Source: Nereocystis luetkeana (taxonomy: Eukaryota; Sar; Phaeophyceae; Laminariales; Laminariaceae). From it: a stretch of 64,000 nt of DNA. The stretch is from positions 4,315,680-4,379,679 of the forward strand of contig JARUPZ010000018.1 in NCBI GenBank assembly GCA_031213475.1. The letters are read 5' to 3'. The notes below the pieces were generated by a model. That model did not search any database and was not told the DNA's origin. It saw nothing but the letters and a program-made list of their open reading frames with translations. Each line of letters starts with the position of its first letter. Position 1 is the first letter of the stretch. Position numbers and translations under genes: made by a program. Below, piece after piece: positions 53,201 through 60,666 of the stretch.

Positions 53201-53890
53201 ACCTGGAGGATGGTGAAGCACGGGGTGCCGCACTTCAACTGTCTCCCCACCGCCACCACCGCCGCTGCCACCACCACCACCATGCATCTCTTCCTCTCCT
53301 CCACCTTCAATGATGGAACTGGCCGTAGGCGAGCCGTCCCGCCTCTCGGCCTGAGGCTGGAACACCTGCGGGCTAGTCTGGCTCATGTGCAACGTCGTCC
53401 CGGCGCCGCCACGCCTCGCCATCTCCCGCAATGCGGGCTGCAGCCCCGAGCCCCGAGCCACGAAGGCGAGGCGTCTCTCTCGCCCAGGGAAGGAGGGTGC
53501 GGCGCTCGCGCCCGCGTCGCTCATGCACCCTCCTCGGGCCGCGTTGACTTCGGTCGACGCGAGCCTCCCCGTCTCCGCGTTGCAATTACCAGAAGATGCC
53601 ATGGCAAGGTGGGCCCGCCGACTGCTGCGGCAGGGCCGAGGTCTGCTGCTTCCACCGTCGCCCCCACTACTCGGCCAAGACCGGTACGTTTCGGAGGATA
53701 GGCTCACCATGGGCGCAGGCGCTCCGAGGGCGGCAGTACACTCGATCGGGTCGCGCAGGATGCTTGTTGCGGCGACGATCATCGAGGAGGCTCTCGCAGA
53801 CAGCCGACGTCGGCCTGGCCTCGGCGCTTCATGTTCCGGGAGACTGCGAGCGCGCAGGCAATCGCGCCGCGCCCTTTGGCATGGGGGCAT
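35022..53890 (-). CDS. Giant multi-exon pentatricopeptide-repeat (PPR) protein
   Basis: Thirteen exons joined as 53890-53203, 51744-51302, 49807-49757, 47251-46943, 46611-46426, 45596-45513, 44954-43914, 43203-42415, 41590-40964, 40756-40584, 39800-39537, 38438-38060 and 36860-35022 give about 2290 residues. Introns are GT-AG and all junction phases agree; only the exon 10/11 join is uncertain. PPR units cross the junctions cleanly: GRWHE plus ALGLLEEMTSAGIQPDV plus KTFTSVISAGSRSGR reads as one continuous repeat. PPR proteins bind organellar RNA one base per repeat and act in editing, splicing, stability or translation. The repeats are widely spaced by Gly-, Gln-, His- and Glu-rich linkers. 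The Arg-rich N-terminus with almost no acidic residues could be a mitochondrial presequence; no plastid signal peptide is seen. No SMR, DYW or endonuclease domain is recognised. The start is the first ATG after an in-frame stop (53930-53932). Confidence 0.8.
37501..37543. repeat. (AGG)n microsatellite in PPR intron 12
   Basis: An almost pure run of GAGGAG triplets in the 1.2-kb intron 12 (36861-38059). The same intron holds a G-tract with (GGGT)n at 36957-37030 and a short CCCTAAACCCTAA telomere-like piece near 37908-37922. Confidence 0.75.
38060..38438 (-). CDS. PPR gene exon 12
   Basis: About 126 codons: AYVSAAYACASAGKWSVIQV, GAMWNMRRALLSGLATAGLW and RLAVMEVRSMHG, then an acidic Gly-rich linker ending SSMHRQ. 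Acceptor ACCGCAG after a C/T tract, phase 2; donor CAG/GTACGT, phase 0. Confidence 0.78.
38909..38944. repeat. (AGGT)9 microsatellite in PPR intron 11
   Basis: Nine perfect AGGT units following an ACC, i.e. grown from a TACCAGGTA-like word. Intron 11 (38439-39536) otherwise holds TACCAGGTA words and a degenerate inverted repeat at about 39440-39510. Confidence 0.85.
39537..39800 (-). CDS. PPR gene exon 11 with polyglutamine
   Basis: Contains a CAG-rich run coding about 20 glutamines mixed with Arg, then the PPR part TAADVQRLETMRIALLGRAG and RWEESLSVLDAM. The donor AAAG/GTGCGG in phase 2 matches exon 12. The 5' end is uncertain: 39800 (after CACTAG) fits phase 2 of exon 10, while 39870 (after CTTAG) would fit the alternative phase-1 donor and add AD, NQYDLGLEVISEALEPWPRG. 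Confidence 0.6.
40584..40756 (-). CDS. PPR gene exon 10
   Basis: 57 codons plus two bases: MELDGVSPDALSYHQALRAC and RALTLLAEMKRKGLEEGS. It joins exon 9 as one repeat (AVELVTVE plus MELDGVSPD). The chosen donor is AG/GTGGGA in phase 2; an alternative GTTCTA donor in phase 1 would change the join to exon 11. Confidence 0.7.
40964..41590 (-). CDS. PPR gene exon 9
   Basis: 209 codons: AYGLAGRWEDALELLPRAAA, ERMYCAVINAMGESGAWERA, an Ala/Gly linker, then RPAYGCACRACAVRGEWGAV and AAVYASAMRALVEAGEWERA. Acceptor TGCGACAG after a strong pyrimidine tract, donor GAG/GTAAGT, an ideal site, phase 0. Confidence 0.85.
42415..43203 (-). CDS. PPR gene exon 8
   Basis: 263 codons: SSYHLAATAFGRAGLWRQG, STLTSVLGACAKGARWEEAL, then a low-complexity Gly/Glu/Arg linker, then VVSAYTLAMVACRSAGRHAE, SFFRVALKCCAKAPAAG and GFTDVAQ. 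Acceptor CCCAG after a T-run, donor CAG/GTGCGA, phase 0. Confidence 0.82.
43733..43830 (+). repeat. Short dispersed repeat ending in poly-C (PPR intron 7)
   Basis: Same order of words as 25592-25700, ending TGATGAGTACACCCCC. It lies in intron 7 (43204-43913) close to the donor of exon 7. Upstream in the intron are long G tracts with GAGAGAGAG (43327-43400). Confidence 0.6.
43914..44954 (-). CDS. PPR gene exon 7
   Basis: 347 codons. PPR units at both ends (VIVALGRKGDWQRAVSTL, DAHSFAMAMAACARGGEP, NTVVYNTLLGLCKGE; PDRMSFELVMQACVNAGRP, ATYRLGLTAAAAAGDG) frame a long Gly/Ala-rich linker of about 130 residues with poly-Gly and poly-Ala. Acceptor in a T-poor (CAAAAA)n-like tract ending ACAG; donor GAG/GTGGGT at a (GGGT)n microsatellite. 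Confidence 0.82.
45045..45151 (+). mobile_element. TA-flanked MITE in PPR intron 6
   Basis: TTACGGGGGACCACAG at the left and GGGCCCCCCGTAA at the right, 107 bp, TA on both sides (45043-45044, 45152-45153). Intron 6 is 44955-45512. Confidence 0.85.
45285..45370 (+). repeat. Short dispersed repeat next to a poly-G tract (PPR intron 6)
   Basis: GCGTACTC, TTTGTTGCTTGCC, GTCCTTTGACCGTCGACAAC and TTTCGAGACAGAGCA, the same order as 47360-47435 and, inverted, 5979-6100. Preceded by a run of G. Confidence 0.6.
45513..45596 (-). CDS. PPR gene exon 6 (84 bp)
   Basis: 28 codons: AGEVDAALELVDRMEACGGY and GDASAYNQ, the rest of one PPR unit. Acceptor AAAG, donor CAG/GTGAAG, phase 0. A TA-flanked MITE ends only 36 bp upstream of the exon start in transcript direction, so part of the acceptor region may derive from it. 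Confidence 0.75.
45633..45744 (+). mobile_element. TA-flanked MITE in PPR intron 5, next to exon 6
   Basis: TTACGGGGGACCATAG at the left, CCCCCGTAA at the right, 112 bp, TA at 45631-45632 and 45745-45746. A TACCAGGTA word inside makes it slightly longer than its relatives. Its nearer end is 36 bp from the acceptor of exon 6. Confidence 0.87.
46084..46318 (+). repeat. (GGGTC)n satellite in PPR intron 5
   Basis: About 46 nearly perfect tandem GGGTC pentamers, with single changes only near the right end, followed 25 bp later by three inverse GACCC units (46337-46351). The same pentamer builds the arrays inside the hAT-type element at 60667-62158. Confidence 0.95.
46426..46611 (-). CDS. PPR gene exon 5
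   Basis: 62 codons continuing the repeat started in exon 4: DKNLQPTVFSFRYALWACSS, then SWRRCLSLLDTMDRLGIAPD and RLCYRHAVDAAAK. Acceptor TAG/GAT, donor AAG/GTAAGG, phase 0. Confidence 0.8.
46943..47251 (-). CDS. PPR gene exon 4
   Basis: 103 codons, nearly all PPR: KTFTSVISAGSRSGRVAQA, EKVLDRMRLEGVDPNAATY, NAVISGCSSGGG, PEALSYSLVIKACGRDGRW and ETALDLLAEMQ. Acceptor CTACTCCAG beside a G/C tract, donor CAG/GTGGGT, phase 0. Confidence 0.82.
47360..47435 (+). repeat. Short dispersed repeat next to a poly-G tract
   Basis: GGTACTCATTTGTTGCTTGCC, then CATTTGACCATTGACCACGC and TTTCGAGACGGAGCAAG; same family as 45285-45370 and 5979-6100. It lies just upstream of exon 4 in genomic order, i.e. inside intron 3, and both sides are G tracts. 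Confidence 0.6.
47690..48310. repeat. Low-complexity AAGCCAAGCAAAA tract in PPR intron 3
   Basis: More than 600 bp built from AAGC, CAAAAGC, AGCCAAGC and ACAAAACA words, almost without T on the plus strand. It yields long Lys/Gln-rich and, on the other strand, Leu/Cys/Phe-rich open frames that I regard as compositional. It sits inside the 2.5-kb intron 3 (47252-49756). Confidence 0.7.
48650..48754 (+). mobile_element. TA-flanked MITE in PPR intron 3 (first)
   Basis: GTACGGGAGACCAGAG at the left, GGTTCCCCGTGA at the right, 105 bp, TA at 48648-48649 and 48755-48756. It is the most diverged of the intron copies. Confidence 0.82.
49624..49728 (-). mobile_element. TA-flanked MITE in PPR intron 3 (second)
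   Basis: Opposite orientation to the first copy in this intron, judged by the internal GGTTTTTATGT/ACATAAAAACC phrase. 105 bp with TA at 49622-49623 and 49729-49730. It ends 28 bp from the donor side of micro-exon 3. Confidence 0.86.
49757..49807 (-). CDS. PPR gene exon 3 (51-bp micro-exon)
   Basis: Codes exactly ALGLLEEMTSAGIQPDV, the second helix and C-terminus of a PPR unit whose first helix lies in exon 2 and whose successor lies in exon 4. Acceptor CAG, donor GTGAGA, phase 0 on both sides. It is too short for ordinary gene finders and is supported by motif continuity. Confidence 0.75.
50166..50270 (-). mobile_element. TA-flanked MITE in PPR intron 2
   Basis: TTACGGGGGACCATTG at the left, CCCCCCGTAA at the right, 105 bp, TA at 50164-50165 and 50271-50272. 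Intron 2 is 49808-51301. Confidence 0.87.
50331..50424. repeat. Hairpin repeat in PPR intron 2
   Basis: CCCCCTTAGGGATGCTGTCCCG at the left pairs loosely with CGGGGCTGCAATGCCCAAGGGG at the right. The GTTGTTCGTCGCCCAAAACGGG part resembles the right arm of 34905-34994. Probably the same small MITE family. Confidence 0.5.
51302..51744 (-). CDS. PPR gene exon 2
   Basis: Residues 230-377. It opens in phase 1 after CAG and contains a long histidine run (HHHHHHHHHHH, from CAC/CAT codons), a Glu-rich linker, then PPR units MKAFGKEGRWREALKVLDKL and PDLKAYNAAVGAVAKSGRW. The donor is GAG/GTAAGA, phase 0. The acceptor choice is fixed by phase with exon 1. Confidence 0.72.
51957..52035 (-). repeat. Short dispersed repeat, inverse copy (PPR intron 1)
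   Basis: GTGTACTCATTGTCACGCATGG, CCGTAGTCGTATGAC, poly-G, CAATGCCGACA: inverse order of 25592-25700 and 43733-43830. It lies in intron 1 (51745-53202). Confidence 0.55.
53203..53890 (-). CDS. PPR gene exon 1
   Basis: Codes residues 1-229 (MPPCQRARRDCLRARS onward). It is Arg/Ser-rich, without PPR units, then Gly-rich (GGGGGSGGGGGG) before the donor AG/GTTAGT. It ends in phase 1. ATG at 53888-53890 is the first one after a stop; a downstream MIVAATSIL methionine is a weaker alternative. Confidence 0.7.
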
Positions 53891-54372
53891 GTGCCTCCCG
53901 ATCGTCGGCACCACGCAGCCCTTGATGTGCTACGACACCCGTGCACGCTGTTCTCTATCAAAGAGCATACGGCACCTTTCGCCTAATGCATCGAGGCATG
54001 GAGTTCTATTCGTTTTGGCGGCGTGACGTGCACAGGGAGGGCTTATTTTTATTTGAAAGCGCACCACGTACCGCTGCGCTCTACGTAGATCGCAGTTTGT
54101 AGGTTCTCGTAGACCGTAGTCTCGTAGATTGTATCCGTTCGTAGATTGTTTGGCGAAACGGCCATTTACGAGGATGCCTACGAAAAAACTGCTTCGCTTG
54201 CAGTAAAATACCTGGTACCTGGTAGTACCAGGAGTGGGCCGGCTTACCACTGTACGCTGCGGCTCAATCTCAAGCCTGCCTGCTGTATAGAGCTGTACCT
54301 CTGGTAAACACCGGTCAACTCACAGCCATCCTCAAAGTCATCCTGGAATTACCTTCAGGAAAGCGATGAAAC
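53891..54372. promoter_or_regulatory. Divergent intergenic interval, presumed promoter region
   Basis: 482 bp separate the start codons of the minus-strand PPR gene and the plus-strand membrane-protein gene, so both promoters must lie here or overlap. It has a GTAGATCGCAG/GTAGACCGTAG/GTAGATTG short repeat (54086-54145) and paired TACCTGGTACC words at 54208-54232. No TATA-like element is convincing. Confidence 0.4.
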
Positions 54373-54612
54373 ATGGCAGAGTCGATATCAGACAGCAAGA
54401 AAAAACAGCAGCTGGAGGCTACGCAGCAGCAACCTGCACAGCAGGGCAACGACAACAGCAACAACAGCGGTCTGGTCGAGGCCATCGCCATTGAAGTGAC
54501 AGACGACCACCATCCCCCCCCTCAACAAGCGCGGGTGGTTGTTTATGAGTATACTACGTCGTCCATCAACCCTCCCGTCAGAAACAACAGCGCTGTGCAA
54601 TGCTGCTACCCG
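54373..54612 (+). CDS. Membrane-protein gene exon 1
   Basis: Eighty codons from ATG (preceded by GAAAC) to CCG, then GTGAGC. The open frame runs 19 codons past the donor to a stop, so a short unspliced product is the alternative. Codon use is Gln/Asn/His-rich, unlike the shadow frames nearby. Confidence 0.55.
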
Positions 54613-57600
54613 GTGAGCGATACACCTCGTAGCCAGCGTCCACTAGCCAGCTTGTACGAGTGGCGCACGTAACCTACTGGTACGTCCATACCAGGTAGCA
54701 TACACTCTTGTCTGCTCTTTACATCACACGCTCTTGTCTATTCAGTCAAGCGCCGTATCATACATACATTAATAACTCGTTCAAGCAGAGAGAGCTTAAT
54801 TTGAAGCTCACGCCAAGTTTCCTGTACGGGTGCTCGAGGACTGAAGTCCACAGAGCACAGCAGTAGACGACGTTTGGATGTTCGCGGGGCGCCCGGCCCC
54901 GCTATGCACAGTCTGGTTGCGACCGTTCGCGCTGTTGTGGCCCTGGGCGTGAACGTGGACAAGCAGCTAGTTTCTCGTACTGACGAGCTCTCCGAGCCAC
55001 AACTACAATGATTTCTGTAACTTAAGGACAGCCCCCAATTCACCGACACTCGGCTGGTAGGTACCAGGTACCTATTTAAAGTACCTAGAATGGTATCAGG
55101 TACCAGGTACCTCGTAGCAGGGGTGCCATTTCAACTCCTCATGCGTCGTGCGAGTGGGACCTTCTGCGTTCCCTGTCGGCCCTCTGGAAGGAAATAATCG
55201 GCCTGGTAACTCATGGGGGAGGGCATGTTTCCGTCCGGAATGAGGCCACGGTATAAGCTACGGTGCAACTCTAATACCTGGGACATACCGGTGCAGTACC
55301 TCTCATACACAGACCACGTGTACTGAACGTTACCGACCACGTCTTGTTCCTGTTCTAAGGTAGAGAGGAGCCAGGGGCAGTGCATCGAGCACAGCCGCAG
55401 ATCGTGCTTACAATGCATGCACTGGAGGTGTTTTCCTTTGCCAGTTACCAGGGTACTTGGAGTATGTTCCGGCTTGTTAATACCCGTCACGGGTACGAGT
55501 GCCACTCAATACTCGCCGAGTGCTTGGGACCCGGGTGCCCGGCTACCCAGGTACCCGCTGGTTTACCGAAATCCCGGAAATGGCAACTCATCATCCTCTA
55601 ATCACCTCCCCTGGGTAGTGTTTGGTATATACTCTCAAGGAAACCCTTTTCACAATGAAAACGCTGTCTCATGTTTCACGCCTCACACCATACTACAGTA
55701 GCGGTGTTACCTTTTCATCAATTGTCTGGGTACTCGCGAGTAGTACCCGGCTCGCAAGTACCCGTCAGGGGCACGGGTAATACTTCATACTCGCCGCGTA
55801 TTTGTGCCCCGGACACTCGTGTACCCGGCTGTTAGAGGGGGCCCCGGGTACCCGCCCAAATGGCCGTACGTACTCGGGTATTTTTTTCCCAAGGTTGGCG
55901 ACTACCCGTTGAAGACTGGTACTCGGCGGATAACACCTCTAGCATTCACAGAAGGAAGTAGACATGTCGCCACGTCTATACGCGAGTGCCTAAGGTCATA
56001 GCGTGCGAGGAGGCAGATGACTCTGCGTGTTCCAGCGCGGGGGTCAGACAGCAGAATTATACCGTCGCGAAAAAACAGATACTCGTAGGAGCCGAGCCAT
56101 CTTGGTACAGACAGCGTCCGTTCGTCCACGTTTTTATATCGTACGTACAGTCTTGATATTAATAGCGTGCCGGGTTTGACGTCAAGAAGGGGTGCGCGTG
56201 AGGATCGGTCGTCGACGCGCAGTGTCAGAGGAGTACGAATATTCTGGCTTGCTCTCGTATACGTACAGAGGTTTCGAGTTTTTGCAAATACTGTACTCGT
56301 AGCAGAACTGCTGTAGTACTATACCGTAAACCGAGAGGTTACGGTAGGCTCTACCTACGATGTTACAACCTTCCTTTCCATCGGTCGACAAGGAGAAGCA
56401 GGGAAACGATTGCAATGCATCGGCGATGAGAGCGAGTGTGTGGGGCGAAACAAGTGTGACTTGGACGCGACGGAAGGTGTGCGCAGCATCCTCGAAGGGA
56501 CACGACCGTAAAACCGCGATGTCACACACTAGGACAGAGCGGCGGGTTACAGTTTTCGGGGTACTCTTGACAGCTATATCGGTATTAATCAATCAATGAA
56601 CCGCGCACTGAGTTGCGGTTTGTGGTAAGTTTTCCTGCGGCGTTAGTGACGAGGGTATCAGTGTCACGTTGCGCCGGGAGCGCTGTGCGTGTTCACCATA
56701 AAAATATCAGTTCACAGCGGGACGGGCTGGGGGTGTGTTATGAGACTTAGATTGGGTAGGCGATTGGTTAGCCTTTTACCTTTAGCCCAACGGATTAAGA
56801 CATTCACAAATGGCGTCGACGGCAGGACATGGGTCGTTGGTCGTGAGTTCGAATCTCACGTCCACCATGAAATCGCTTTTTCAAAGATCAAGTGCGTTTC
56901 CTCATGTCAAGAACCTGAAAAATGCTCCTGGATCCCCAGGAATTGGAACCGCGTGTGGTGGCGCGTCGACCCGTTAAAATCCGGTCCGTTCCAGGGGGGG
57001 AGAGTGTTATGAGGCTTAGATTGAGTAGGCGATTGGTTAACCTTTTACCTTTAGCCCAACGGACTAAGATCTTCACAGGTGTGGCTACTTCTGTGATAGG
57101 AGGTCAAGCGAGGGGTGGGGGTTAACTTCCACTTTTGGTATCGTTTTCCCCGCTCTTTGCTTCCTACGTACTACCAGTACGAGGGATGAGCAATACATCA
57201 CGGTTGTATCCCTTACGTTTGTAACACATGCATGCATGCATGTGCGATACTGTAGGGTGTTCGCGTAAAATTCGGTTGGGCTGGGTTCTTGTAACCTGTT
57301 TCCTACGTACGGTATATAAAAGCGACCCCAACCTCTCGGAAACATTGAGTGCTGCTGGAAAAAAATGACCATAATTACTTTTTTTATCTACAGGAAGTAT
57401 TCGTGGGTTGGGTACTCTGTAGGTTGGTTAGCAAACGGAGCAACGTCTGGCTCACCTGTTTAGGGTCAATCTTAACGAGGAGTGTGTTTCAGTTTTTTTT
57501 TCAGTATTTTCCCGAAATTTCGGTATTTTCCTGTAGGAAAATACCGACAAATACCGAAATTTAGTGAAAATACTGAAATAAACCTAAAAAACAGCCCTCG

Positions 57601-59053
57601 TTAAGATTGACCCTTAACCAATCCGCCCCTCGAGCTGGTCGGTTTAAAATACTTTTATCGCCTATCGAAATTGGAATATCGCAAACACCCCGATATTTGT
57701 GCACAAAAATATGTGCACCTTCGTTCTTGTTGTGGACCAAAGGTGCTTCCGAGGGAAGTGACCGCCTGCACGTCCTTCTCGAGGACTCTATGTAGAACAC
57801 GAGCAACCAACTTGTCACGCAGCTTTGCTAAGCTCCACACCGATCGACCCTATCGACCTCGCAGGTGACTAAAAATAGTACTGGTAATCTGTTGAAACAA
57901 AAGGGATGGGGGGAAAATGTATTCAACACCTGGTGCCTACGCCGGGGATCCCGGCCGACCTTCTTTCTGGTTGTTGAAGACTCCCTGCGCTTTTCGTAGC
58001 CATGGAAACGGGTACCGTTCTGCCGGTAAAATAAAAGCAGTTCAAACATCACCATTTACTCCAAACGGTAATTCTGTTTAAGAACAGAATGGTATCTCTG
58101 TAGGATGAAGAAGGAGCGCAGACAGTAATGTGAACCCTGGGGGACCTGGTCACTGTGGGCAATGATATCAATGCGCAATTGTGAAGGACGAACACAGCAC
58201 AAGCAACGAGGGTGCAGGGCACTCTTTGGTCAACAATACAATGTGTAATTTGAAGATGATGAAGAATAACAACAACATCAACAACAGTATCAATAGTATC
58301 CACAACATGTTACAACAGCACGTACCATCAGCTGTAGACGTGCGCCCAACCAGCTCATAGTTTTGCAACCGATCTTCCTCGATATAGCAAGTAGTCCCCC
58401 AAACAAACACCGCTACCAGGTGCGGAATGATGGTCTTGAGTGATGTTGATGAGTAGTGCTCGACAGTACAGCGTACCGACGGTTTGCACCACTAACATTT
58501 TACATACCTGGTACGCACCCATCCTCTCCCCCTGTCCCGTCCTCGACAAACAAACAAAACTGTTTTTTCCCGCCCTTTTCAGATTACAGTAAACGATCCG
58601 GTGGAAATGGTGCATGCTCGGAACGTCGCCATTACGCAAGTGTGCGTCGAAATCCTGGCTATATTCTTCTGCTCCACGGATTTTTGCCTTGTCACGCTCT
58701 TCCTGGCGGTGCTGTCATCGAGCGTCGTCGCGTGCTGCTGCAAGCACCGCGTCATCTATTCGATCTGGAGCTGTGCCTGTATCGTGGTGGCCTGGCTACA
58801 TGCGATCGCCGCGGCCGAAGCGTTTCAGACCGAGTACTACTACCAGTCCTACCCTCCCATGATTATTTTCTTGCTGCAGGTCTCCCTGTGTGGCCTTAGC
58901 ATGCTCGGCGCGTACCGCGGTTGCAAAACCACTACAGCATTGAGAGAGGTGATTCACCCCGTAGAGAGGCAGTTAGGGCTAGGGGCGCCGATCCAGGTGT
59001 CGATGCACCCACCTGTTCAGATACAACCCTCTCACGCTAGTATGCTTCCCTAA
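54373..59053 (+). CDS. Four-pass membrane protein of unknown function, two exons
   Basis: Joining 54373-54612 and 58583-59053 gives 236 residues. The join is an inference: the first frame has a phase-0 donor CCG/GTGAGC, and the second a pyrimidine-rich acceptor CCCTTTTCAG directly before ITVNDPVEMVHARN in phase 0. The N-terminal 80 residues are Gln/Asn-rich and cytosolic in look (EATQQQPAQQG, DDHHPPPQQARVVVYEY, AVQCCYP). Hydrophobic segments at about 95-110, 112-133, 137-158 and 171-191 suggest four membrane passes, with CCCKHR between the second and third. The tail is Pro/Gln-rich and ends HASMLP. Cysteines are frequent in the membrane part. I do not recognise a family. Extra small exons in the 3970-bp intron cannot be excluded. 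Confidence 0.6.
55700..55900. repeat. GGGTACTCG/TACCCG word cluster
   Basis: Degenerate direct and inverse copies of GGTACTCGCGAGTA, TACCCGGCT and GTACCCG, like the cluster at 1465-1700. It lies in the intron of the membrane-protein gene. No gene. Confidence 0.5.
56735..56870 (+). mobile_element. SINE-like, tRNA-derived repeat (copy 1)
   Basis: Begins GTGTTATGAGACTTAGATTG. It contains an A-box-like TAGCCCAACGGATTAAGAC (56782-56801) and a T-arm with B box: stem GTGAG, loop TTCGAAT, stem CTCAC (56843-56859), followed by GTCCACCA. The 5' acceptor strand that would pair with GTCCACC is absent and no anticodon arm folds, so it is not a functional tRNA. A second copy of its first 74 bp starts at 57004. 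Confidence 0.5.
57004..57078 (+). mobile_element. SINE-like repeat, truncated copy 2
   Basis: Identical to the first 74 bp of 56735-56870 apart from about six bases, through the A box, then diverging after CTTCACA. The B-box half is missing. The two copies are 269 bp apart in direct orientation. Confidence 0.55.
57463..57613. mobile_element. Tourist-type MITE (TTA target site)
   Basis: GGGTCAATCTTAACGAGG at both ends in inverse orientation, TTA at 57460-57462 and 57614-57616, 151 bp. The interior folds back almost throughout (GAAATTTCGGTATTTTCC against GGAAAATACCG, ACCGAAATTT). The TTA site and GGG start are those of Tourist/PIF-Harbinger MITEs. Confidence 0.88.
58583..59053 (+). CDS. Membrane-protein gene exon 2
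   Basis: 156 codons and stop. Hydrophobic blocks ITQVCVEILAIFF, LVTLFLAVLSSSVVACCC, VIYSIWSCACIVVAWLHAI and MIIFLLQVSLCGLSMLGAY give the four-pass topology. The frame is open upstream to the acceptor CAG at 58580-58582. This exon is the best-supported part of the gene. Confidence 0.65.
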   Translation: MTVNDPVEMVHARNVAITQVCVEILAIFFCSTDFCLVTLFLAVLSSSVVACCCKHRVIYSIWSCACIVVAWLHAIAAAEAFQTEYYYQSYPPMIIFLLQVSLCGLSMLGAYRGCKTTTALREVIHPVERQLGLGAPIQVSMHPPVQIQPSHASMLP

Positions 59054-60113
59054 CTGCAAGGGCAGAAAATAATTCCATCGAACATGCGGTTCGTGTCAAA
59101 TAAGTGAAGCGGTGTCGTGGAGCTTTTTGGGGTCGGGTGCATTGTTGTTGTTGTTGTTGTTGCTTCGCTCCTGGGTTGTTTGTTGGATTTTGGTGGCGTT
59201 TGCCCGACTTTGCTGCTGCTGTTGCTGCTGCGGTTGTTGTTGTTGTTGTTGTTGTCGCTGTTGCCGTTGTTGTCGGCTTCACATTAAACCGCTACTTCTA
59301 CCCAGCGACATCCAGCACGCCCAGTGTCCGCGCTGATCATGCACCCTAGAGAGAGTATGTGCGTGCATGGTGTGATGTGAGTTACAGCATCAACAGTACG
59401 CAAAGGGTACACAGAATGACATTGCTGTAGGGCTTTAAAACCAACCGTTAAGCGCGGCTTGGGCTGCTTATTTTCGAGCTATAGAGCTTGCTGCGGTTTG
59501 TTTTCAGGCAACGTAATGTATTGTTTGCGCTAGCGTTTTGCCTATTTCGGTTGTGTCGCTTTTTTCCGGGCAAACACCGAAAAATAAGGGACCAGGTTTT
59601 GGCGTAGCCTCGGGCCTGCCCAACCCCGTCTTCTCAAGGGCTTCGATTTGCCGCGCTTACGGTGCAGACGATATTATTCCCAAGAAATGGCTGCGGGTCC
59701 GATCCGAGGAGGCTTAGTTTACATTTTGCCACACGGAGGAGATTATTCCCCCCATGTGCGAGGCTCTACATCAATAGCGACCGTTGCGATAGGCGCGACG
59801 CACCTGTAGACAATCGTTGTAATATACCTGGTATATCGTTTTTAGTGCCGACCAGTGTAGAGACGGGTGACGGGTCGTGGACGCGCATCATGTATATTTT
59901 TCCGAGGACTGCGAGTAGCGTTCGCGGCACCCCGTCCAAAAACCAATGGGCGCGTAAGGTGCAGAAAATGAGGAGTGTGCGCAGAGATCGCCAGAGAACG
60001 GAGGCCCCGTTTAACCTGTTAATAATACGACGTTTTTTCCCAGTTATTAAAAGGACGGGGGCAACAGCAGTTCTCAGTTTGTAGAACTGAGTCTCTGTTT
60101 AGGTAAATGCAAA

Positions 60114-60114
<1 letters not shown>

Positions 60115-60148
<34 letters not shown>

Positions 60149-60149
60149 T

Positions 60150-60186
<37 letters not shown>
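60115..60186. repeat. (GTCT)n microsatellite
   Basis: About eighteen GTCT units with two single-base changes. Confidence 0.9.
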
Positions 60187-60187
<1 letters not shown>

Positions 60188-60289
60188 CGCGTGGATTATA
60201 TTTTCGAATATTTTCTAATGGTCGATATATAAGGTCGTTACAGATGATATTCGTACGGCGTATTCGACCCTTACGGACCTTATATACTG

Positions 60290-60550
60290 ATTCATACCAT
60301 ACCACCAGGCAAATTTACCCATATAATACATCCACGACACCGAACCATGGTACCATACCACAAACGTACCATACCATATACTGTGTTTTCCCGTACGATA
60401 CCGTCAACACATACCATACCACATGCGGTGTTTTTCCCATACCTGGTATGCCATACCACCAACATATCCCATATCCCATACCGAATTTGTTTCATATAAT
60501 ATATCAAGCGGTGTAGTACCATCATACCATGTACCAATATATCATATAAC
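60290..60550. repeat. Loose ATACCATACCAC repeat
   Basis: Many ATACCA, CATACCAC and CCATAT words of period about 10-12, e.g. at 60293, 60350, 60370, 60411, 60450 and 60470. Low complexity. Confidence 0.6.
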
Positions 60551-60666
60551 ACCAAGTACACAAGAAGAGCAAGCTCTCTGAACTCAAGATATTCTCCTCG
60601 ACAACAAACAGCAGCAGAACGATCGATGAGTTGGATGGTGACACAATTGTATTGCGTCGTTATTTT

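Larger units (their letters stand above)
59054..60666. other. Non-coding stretch with simple repeats
   Basis: No gene is recognised. It holds (TTG)n and (CTG)n runs at 59142-59280 that lie in the 3' flank of the membrane-protein gene, a (GTCT)n run at 60115-60186, and a loose ACCATACCAC repeat at 60290-60550. Confidence 0.5.

Noticed and set aside
53891-53914. PPR protein start eight codons further upstream
   Set aside because: The codon there is GTG, with an in-frame stop upstream; the first ATG is at 53890.
56735-56866. Possible tRNA gene, because of a perfect T-arm and GTCCACCA end
   Set aside because: No 5' acceptor strand pairs with GTCCACC, no anticodon arm folds, and the head is repeated downstream without the T-arm.
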